Shown here piece after piece: positions 59,069-64,000 of a DNA stretch of 64,000 bases. Made by a program: the position numbers and the translations under genes. Positions within the stretch are counted from its first letter, which is position 1. Every line of letters starts with the position of its first letter. The notes beneath the pieces are model-generated. The model had not been told where the DNA came from. It did not search any database and worked only from the letters and a program-made list of their open reading frames with translations. Source of the DNA: Defluviitaleaceae bacterium (lineage in GTDB: Bacteria; Bacillota; Clostridia; Lachnospirales; WQUN01); assembly GCA_009779755.1 (NCBI GenBank), contig WRDO01000011.1, forward strand, positions 1 through 64,000. The letters are read 5' to 3'.

Positions 59069-60799
59069 TCATTCTATAGCTGCTTTTTGTTCGTTTGCTG
59101 CTTTTATGCGCGCGTAAGTTTCATCGGAAAATTTCTTTTGGCGGTCGTAGGTAAACAAACCGTTCTTTTCCTGTTCTACATCGTAAAGCTGGGTGTAACA
59201 AAGGGCGCAAATACCTTCTGCGTTTATCAGCGTTTCGGTTAATCCTTTATAACGATCGGCGAATTCTTCTTCCGTTTTCGGTGCGTTACCGTAGCCCCAG
59301 CTATCCTTGTCCGCTTCGGGTGCCCAGCGCGCGCCGCCGTATTCGCTTACGAAATAGGGTTGGCCACCGAACCGTTGGCGATAGGAATGGGGGTCGTGAG
59401 CTTCGCCTTTTTTCAACCGGGCATAATGACCGCGGAATTTTTCTATATCCTGTTCATAATCGTGTACGTCGTACACGTCGGTAATGACATGATAATTGCC
59501 GGAGGTATCGATTACCGGGCGGGTTGCGTCAACGGCTTTGGTGGCGAGGTACACCATACGCAAAAGGTTGTCGTCCTGGCGTTTTCCGTTTTCGTCCCAG
59601 GTTTCGTTAAAGGGACACCAACCGATTAGCGCGGGATGGTTAAAATCCCGTTCAACGATTTCCAGCCATTCGGGCAGGAACTGGGCGATATTTGCCGTGG
59701 TGGAATGGTCGAAGCCCCAATTGGCGTATTCGCCCCATACCAAATAACCCAACCTGTCGGCATGGTAGAGGAACCGTTCCTCAAAGGCCTTTTCATGCAA
59801 ACGCGCGCCGTTGAAACCGATTGACATAGATAGTTCGATGTCCTCAATTAACGCCGCGTCGCTTGGAGCGGTGTAGATGCCGTCGGGATAAAAACCTTGG
59901 TCCAGCACCAGCCGTTGGAACACGGGACGGCCGTTCAAACACATGGCACCGTCATGTAGGGTAATGATGCGCAAGCCGAAATAACTTGATACTTTGTCGA
60001 TTTGCTCGTTTTCATGGATAAGCCGTAACTGTAAATCATACAGGTGCGGATTCCCGATATCCCACAAATGAACATTCGACAGGGGAAGGGTTTCGGTTGC
60101 ATACTCCCCGTCTACCGGTGTTAAACGTTCGCACACGGTTTTTCCGTTAAATGATGCCGTCGATTGAATCGAAAAACCGTGTACCGGCCGGGAAAGCCAA
60201 TACGCCAAAGTAACTGACCCTGCGGTGGCGTTGGGGTATACGCGGAGCTTCTTTATATATACCTTCGGAACAAATTCCAGCCAAACGGTCTGCCAAATGC
60301 CTGTGGTGCGGGTATAGTGGCAGCCGTGGGAATGATATAAACCGGATTGTTTGCCGCTTGGTTGTTTGCCGCTGCGGGTGTCGTCGCGGGCGTATACTAC
60401 AAAAATATTTTCACCGGATTGCAAAAATTTACCGATTTCAAATGAAAAAGAAGCATAACCGCCGATATGGCGACCCGCTTCTTTTCCGTTTACATACACA
60501 ACGGTTTCGTAATCCACCGCTCCGAAGTGTAATAACACTTCCCCCATCAGTTGGTCTTGGGTAAGGGTCACCGTACGCCTGTACCACACCGCGGGGATAA
60601 AATCCGTATACCCGATACCGGAAAGTCTGCTTTCAGGGCAAAAGGGTACGGTTATCTTGTGGGTATATTCCCCGTTTTCGTAAAATTTACGGTCAAGCCC
60701 GCTTACCGAGAAATCAAAGGCGAAATCCCATTGGCCGTTTAAATTAAGCCAACTGTCCCGTACGAATTGCGGTCGCGGATGTTCACTGCGCGGAATCAT
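59069..60799 (-). CDS. Glycoside hydrolase family 2 protein
   Basis: A 576-residue GH2 enzyme. The sugar-binding domain opens with SWLNLNGQWDFAFD, a jelly-roll fold follows, and the TIM barrel holds the acid/base Glu in WCPFNETWDENG and the nucleophile Glu in FVSEYGGARW. It lacks a signal peptide and so acts in the cytosol as a beta-galactosidase, glucuronidase or similar enzyme. The ATG at 60799 follows GGAGG. It is divergent from the ABC exporter. Confidence 0.9.
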   Translation of the reverse strand: MIPRSEHPRPQFVRDSWLNLNGQWDFAFDFSVSGLDRKFYENGEYTHKITVPFCPESRLSGIGYTDFIPAVWYRRTVTLTQDQLMGEVLLHFGAVDYETVVYVNGKEAGRHIGGYASFSFEIGKFLQSGENIFVVYARDDTRSGKQPSGKQSGLYHSHGCHYTRTTGIWQTVWLEFVPKVYIKKLRVYPNATAGSVTLAYWLSRPVHGFSIQSTASFNGKTVCERLTPVDGEYATETLPLSNVHLWDIGNPHLYDLQLRLIHENEQIDKVSSYFGLRIITLHDGAMCLNGRPVFQRLVLDQGFYPDGIYTAPSDAALIEDIELSMSIGFNGARLHEKAFEERFLYHADRLGYLVWGEYANWGFDHSTTANIAQFLPEWLEIVERDFNHPALIGWCPFNETWDENGKRQDDNLLRMVYLATKAVDATRPVIDTSGNYHVITDVYDVHDYEQDIEKFRGHYARLKKGEAHDPHSYRQRFGGQPYFVSEYGGARWAPEADKDSWGYGNAPKTEEEFADRYKGLTETLINAEGICALCYTQLYDVEQEKNGLFTYDRQKKFSDETYARIKAANEQKAAIE

Positions 60800-60955
60800 G
60801 GCTCCACCTCCCATACATTGTTGTATCTAAGTATTGTAAAACCATATCGCACCTCCGGGTTTTTATTGTACCACAAATACGAATCTCATAAAAAATATGA
60901 TATGATTTATGCACAAAGTCAAATAAATTACAAAAGGAATATAAGGAGCGTATTT

Positions 60956-61648
60956 ATGTCTATTCTAACCACGCAAAACTTAAAAAAACACTACATCACA
61001 GAATCCAATACCGTACGTGCATTGGATGGTGTGAGCATTAAAATCACAGCGGGGGAGTTTGTAGCCGTAGTGGGTACGTCGGGTTCGGGTAAAAGCACGT
61101 TGCTGCATATGCTCGGCGGGTTGGATAAACCCACGGAAGGTTCGGTAACCATCGAAGGTAACGAGCTTTTTGACATGAATGAAAACGAACTGACAAAATT
61201 CCGCCGCCGTCACATTGGCTTTGTGTTTCAAAGCTACAATCTTGTTCCTATACTGAGTGTGTACGAAAACATAGCATTACCCATAGAACTCGACAAAGGC
61301 AAGCCCGACCAATCATTCATAGACGAGTTGCTTGGTGTGCTTGGCATTGCCGATAAAAAATATGCCATGCCCAACCAATTATCGGGTGGGCAGCAACAGC
61401 GCGTAGCCATTGCCCGTGCGCTGGCCGCCAAGCCATCGGTTATTTTGGCTGACGAACCAACAGGAAACTTGGACAGTCGTACCGGCCGTGATGTATTGGA
61501 CTTATTGAAATCAACATCTATACGCTTTAACCAAAACATGGTTGTTATTACGCACAACGAAAACATCAGCCGATTTGCCGACAGGGTTATCCATATCGAA
61601 GACGGAAAAATTATTGATAACCCCGAGGGTAACGAAGATGAAAGATAA
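60956..61648 (+). CDS. ABC transporter ATPase (MacB/BceA type)
   Basis: A 230-residue ATPase. Walker A is [16 protein letters not shown] (residues ~41-56), the Q loop QSYNLVP, signature [15 protein letters not shown], Walker [13 protein letters not shown]. The TGNLDS sequence is typical of the MacB/LolD/BceA group that drives efflux or lipoprotein transport through an FtsX-type permease. The ATG at 60956 follows AAGGAG; longer in-frame starts lie in the divergent promoter. It overlaps the permease gene by 11 nt. Confidence 0.9.
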   Translation: MSILTTQNLKKHYITESNTVRALDGVSIKITAGEFVAVVGTSGSGKSTLLHMLGGLDKPTEGSVTIEGNELFDMNENELTKFRRRHIGFVFQSYNLVPILSVYENIALPIELDKGKPDQSFIDELLGVLGIADKKYAMPNQLSGGQQQRVAIARALAAKPSVILADEPTGNLDSRTGRDVLDLLKSTSIRFNQNMVVITHNENISRFADRVIHIEDGKIIDNPEGNEDER

Positions 61649-64000
61649 AAGGACATCCCTTTCATTCCGTATATTTAGAGCCAATATCAAACGGAATGCG
61701 CTTATTTTCGTTGCAATATTGCTGACCACTTTTATGATTGCATCCTCGCTAAGCGTGGCAATGAGTTTTTTGGCAACACTTGATTTGCAAAACGTACAGC
61801 GCAGAGGAACAGCGTCGCACGTACAAATGATGAATGTTTCCGAACGTGCCGTTGCACAGTTACAAGACATGGATTTTATTGCATCGGTTGGCGTGGCAAG
61901 ACGCGCCGCGGATGTCGTATTCTTTGCCGACGAATTTTCGATGGTATATTACGATGAAACGTATTGGCAATATCACAAGCTGCCCGCTTTGCTTGACGTG
62001 CAAGGGCGGCTTCCGCAAGCGGTAAATGAAATCATGTTGTCGCGCCGGTTTTTGTTTCAATTGGGGATAACCGAGCCGGTTTTGGGCATGAACGTAACCA
62101 TACACTTTTCGACGGCGGACGGACAAGGACATCGTGCGCCGTTTATTTTATCCGGTTATTACAGCAGTTTTGAGGAAGCATCATGGCATGAACCTTTAGG
62201 CGTACCCGTTTCGGCGGATTTTTTTTATACATTGGGAAATTCCGCTATTGCTACCGCACGCGCCGGTATTATATTTCAAAATGACCGAAACATACCGCAA
62301 AGCATATCGCAAATGCAAAACGCGCTGTATCGCCCGTTTTCTTTGTACCGGCCCTCTGATTTTAACGCGGATTCACCCGCGGCATTGATGGCTGTTATCG
62401 CCGTGTTAATCGCGCTGTTGATGGTCACAGGATTTTTATTGATTTACAATATAATGAATATCTCCGTAGCAAACGATATCCGCCTGTATGGCTTGTTAAA
62501 AAGTTTAGGCACAACACCCATACAAATATACGGCATCGTGATTATGCAGGCAGTTATATTGTGCGTTGTGGCTGTGCCGTTAGGTTTGGGGTTGGCTGCG
62601 GTATTGTCGTGGGTGTTTGTACCCATGGTTTTGCAAATTCTCGCTGTGCAAATGACTTTGGTTGTGTCGTTATCCCCCGTTATTTTCATAGGTGCGGCAA
62701 CCTTAACGACAGTAACCACGCTGTTGGGTTCGCTTTCCCCCGCAAAAAAAGCCGCGCGAATTTCTCCGATAGAAGCCACACGCTATACCGAACAGGAATT
62801 AAATAAAAAACGCGGTTTGTTCCCTACAAGGGGCAGACCTTTTTTGTTGGCGTTGCGCAACATTTTTTTCCGTAATAAAAAACGCATGACAACGGTTTTT
62901 TTCAGCTTGTTTTTCAGCAGCGTGTTATTTATGACCGTGGCGATTATTTCATTAAGCATGGATGCAGAACAATACCTTGGCGGAATATTTGAAGAAAATA
63001 ATTTTAGCCTGCGGCATTGGCCGAGGGGCCCCCAAGTTGTTGAAGCAGTCGATTCATCCGTTACATTTAACGAACCCGTGCGAAAAATTGACGAAGCGTA
63101 TTTACACCGCTTGGCATTATTACCGGGATTTTTATCCATGCGCTATATCACAAGAGCGGGTGGGTTCCTCACGTATACCGATGAATTTTTGCCTTATGTA
63201 CGCGCCGCACAGGGTTTTCACCGGTTATTTATTACCGACGCGGACGGCACCTCAAGACCGGCCACCGAGAGGGAACACGCGGAACATTTTGCGCATATGA
63301 CGGCACCGGATTTCCTGCGCCGCCATTTTATTACGTCTGTATACGGCGTTTGCGTACATGAGGTTTATGTGGTGAGGCATATTTTTGACCCGCCCATCGA
63401 CATGGATGCTTTTGCGCGGGGTGAAACGGCGTTGTTTTCATCCAACAGAGCCCCGCACCTGCTGGCGGATATTAAGAATATTGAACTGGAATTATCGGGG
63501 GGTGTGTTCAATTTTGAAATGGCGGGGGTTACTACCCGTATGTTTGGCGATATACGGAACTTCGCCTTTGGCGACGCGCCCGCGATTATTGTGGCAAAAC
63601 CTTTCCTGGAAGCGCACGCCATGACTTTCGTGTACCAAGTGGACATTCGGGTAAATGAAGCATACGAGCCTTTGGCGCTGATGGAATTGGAAACCTTAAC
63701 CGAACATGATGCGGAAATTTTATTCGGCGCACGGCTGATAGAACGGGTTGGCGTACAAAGTATGCAATTGCTCTTTTGGGCGATTGGCGGGTCGGTGGCG
63801 GGGGTAATCGGTTTGACCGGCTTGCTTAATTTCATCAATGTGATGTCGGTAGGTATTATGTCACGTAAAAGGGAATTAGCCGCAATGGAGAGCATCGGTA
63901 TGACCCGCAAACAAGTACGGGATATGCTTGTTTTTGAGGGAGCCCTATATGCAATGGTTGTGCTTACGGCGGCGGCGGTGCCGGGTAATTTAATCGCGAT
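61638..64000 (+). CDS. FtsX-like ABC transporter permease (incomplete at window end)
   Basis: The frame from ATG 61638 stays open to the window end, giving 787 residues so far. An N-terminal membrane helix ([20 protein letters not shown]), a large extracellular segment of ~210 residues, and three helices (about 250-385, with [14 protein letters not shown] closing the first FtsX domain) are followed by a second unit: [11 protein letters not shown], another external domain and the start of a second FtsX domain ([20 protein letters not shown]). The plan matches BceB/MacB-like exporters of antimicrobial peptides. The start overlaps the ATPase stop region. Confidence 0.87.
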   Translation, partial: MKDKRTSLSFRIFRANIKRNALIFVAILLTTFMIASSLSVAMSFLATLDLQNVQRRGTASHVQMMNVSERAVAQLQDMDFIASVGVARRAADVVFFADEFSMVYYDETYWQYHKLPALLDVQGRLPQAVNEIMLSRRFLFQLGITEPVLGMNVTIHFSTADGQGHRAPFILSGYYSSFEEASWHEPLGVPVSADFFYTLGNSAIATARAGIIFQNDRNIPQSISQMQNALYRPFSLYRPSDFNADSPAALMAVIAVLIALLMVTGFLLIYNIMNISVANDIRLYGLLKSLGTTPIQIYGIVIMQAVILCVVAVPLGLGLAAVLSWVFVPMVLQILAVQMTLVVSLSPVIFIGAATLTTVTTLLGSLSPAKKAARISPIEATRYTEQELNKKRGLFPTRGRPFLLALRNIFFRNKKRMTTVFFSLFFSSVLFMTVAIISLSMDAEQYLGGIFEENNFSLRHWPRGPQVVEAVDSSVTFNEPVRKIDEAYLHRLALLPGFLSMRYITRAGGFLTYTDEFLPYVRAAQGFHRLFITDADGTSRPATEREHAEHFAHMTAPDFLRRHFITSVYGVCVHEVYVVRHIFDPPIDMDAFARGETALFSSNRAPHLLADIKNIELELSGGVFNFEMAGVTTRMFGDIRNFAFGDAPAIIVAKPFLEAHAMTFVYQVDIRVNEAYEPLALMELETLTEHDAEILFGARLIERVGVQSMQLLFWAIGGSVAGVIGLTGLLNFINVMSVGIMSRKRELAAMESIGMTRKQVRDMLVFEGALYAMVVLTAAAVPGNLIA

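Overview
The window looks like chromosomal DNA of a Bacillota bacterium, most likely class Clostridia. The evidence is the gene set (RqcP, DUF1836, DUF1858, an addB-type nuclease, a RelQ-type alarmone synthetase, HelD, EngB, polar amino-acid ABC genes), strong GGAGG-type ribosome binding sites, frequent TTG and GTG starts, and sigma-A-like promoters. Most of the DNA has medium-high GC. Several stretches are clearly AT-rich and look acquired: the 0.7-5.3 kb locus, the toxin-antitoxin genes near 8.6-9.2 and 15.1-16.5 kb, the 9.4-11.3 kb genes, the gene at 38.6 kb, and the 3' half of the regulator ending at 46.8 kb.

Region by region. 1-0.6 kb: the last bases of a 23S rRNA gene, then tRNA-Pro, Arg, His and Lys; no 5S gene is visible between them. 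0.7-5.3 kb: an AT-rich three-gene unit encoding a HerA-type ATPase, a NurA-type nuclease and a DNA methyltransferase, probably a defence or DNA-processing system. 5.4-8.4 kb: membrane protein, MFS transporter and metallo-beta-lactamase-fold hydrolase with a Cys-rich tail. 8.6-16.5 kb: toxin-antitoxin pairs (RelE/Phd-like, PIN/RelB-like, HicAB), small-molecule enzymes, a 179-nt hairpin repeat, and an amino-acid ABC transporter whose binding protein is circularly permuted. 16.5-25.4 kb: Lhr-like helicase; on the opposite strand nitroreductase, addB, a nucleotide-kinase-like protein, a cyclic-2,3-diphosphoglycerate-synthetase-like GTPase and a phosphoesterase. addB carries two 71-bp perfect palindromes read through in frame.

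25.5-30.3 kb: HD hydrolase-tyrS-engB-S1 protein on the plus strand, facing wecB-GNAT-rqcP. 30.4-38.5 kb: tRNA-Ser, then a tight minus-strand run asnB-cls-receiver-histidine kinase-relQ-glycosidase-dgt that links envelope lipid synthesis, signalling and purine nucleotide control. 38.6-42.3 kb: pgsA-lepB-DUF1858-plsY, with PlsY fused to a CofE-like ligase domain. 42.5-44.8 kb: EF-G paralogue and tRNA-Tyr.

44.8-47.9 kb holds the most striking regulatory locus: a 634-residue protein made of two consecutive HTH-plus-helical-repeat halves, an inverted repeat centred on its likely -10, and a convergent 55-codon gene for a small exported peptide 2 nt beyond its stop. This resembles a peptide-pheromone (RRNPP-type) circuit. 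Next is a LexA-like HTH/S24 repressor. 47.9-64 kb: HelD, TtcA-like thiolase, UvrD-like helicase, membrane proteins, DUF1836 regulator, ThuA-like protein, GNAT, an HTH-methyltransferase fusion, a GH2 glycosidase and an ABC exporter whose permease runs off the window end.

All family assignments come from reading motifs by eye; no database search was possible.
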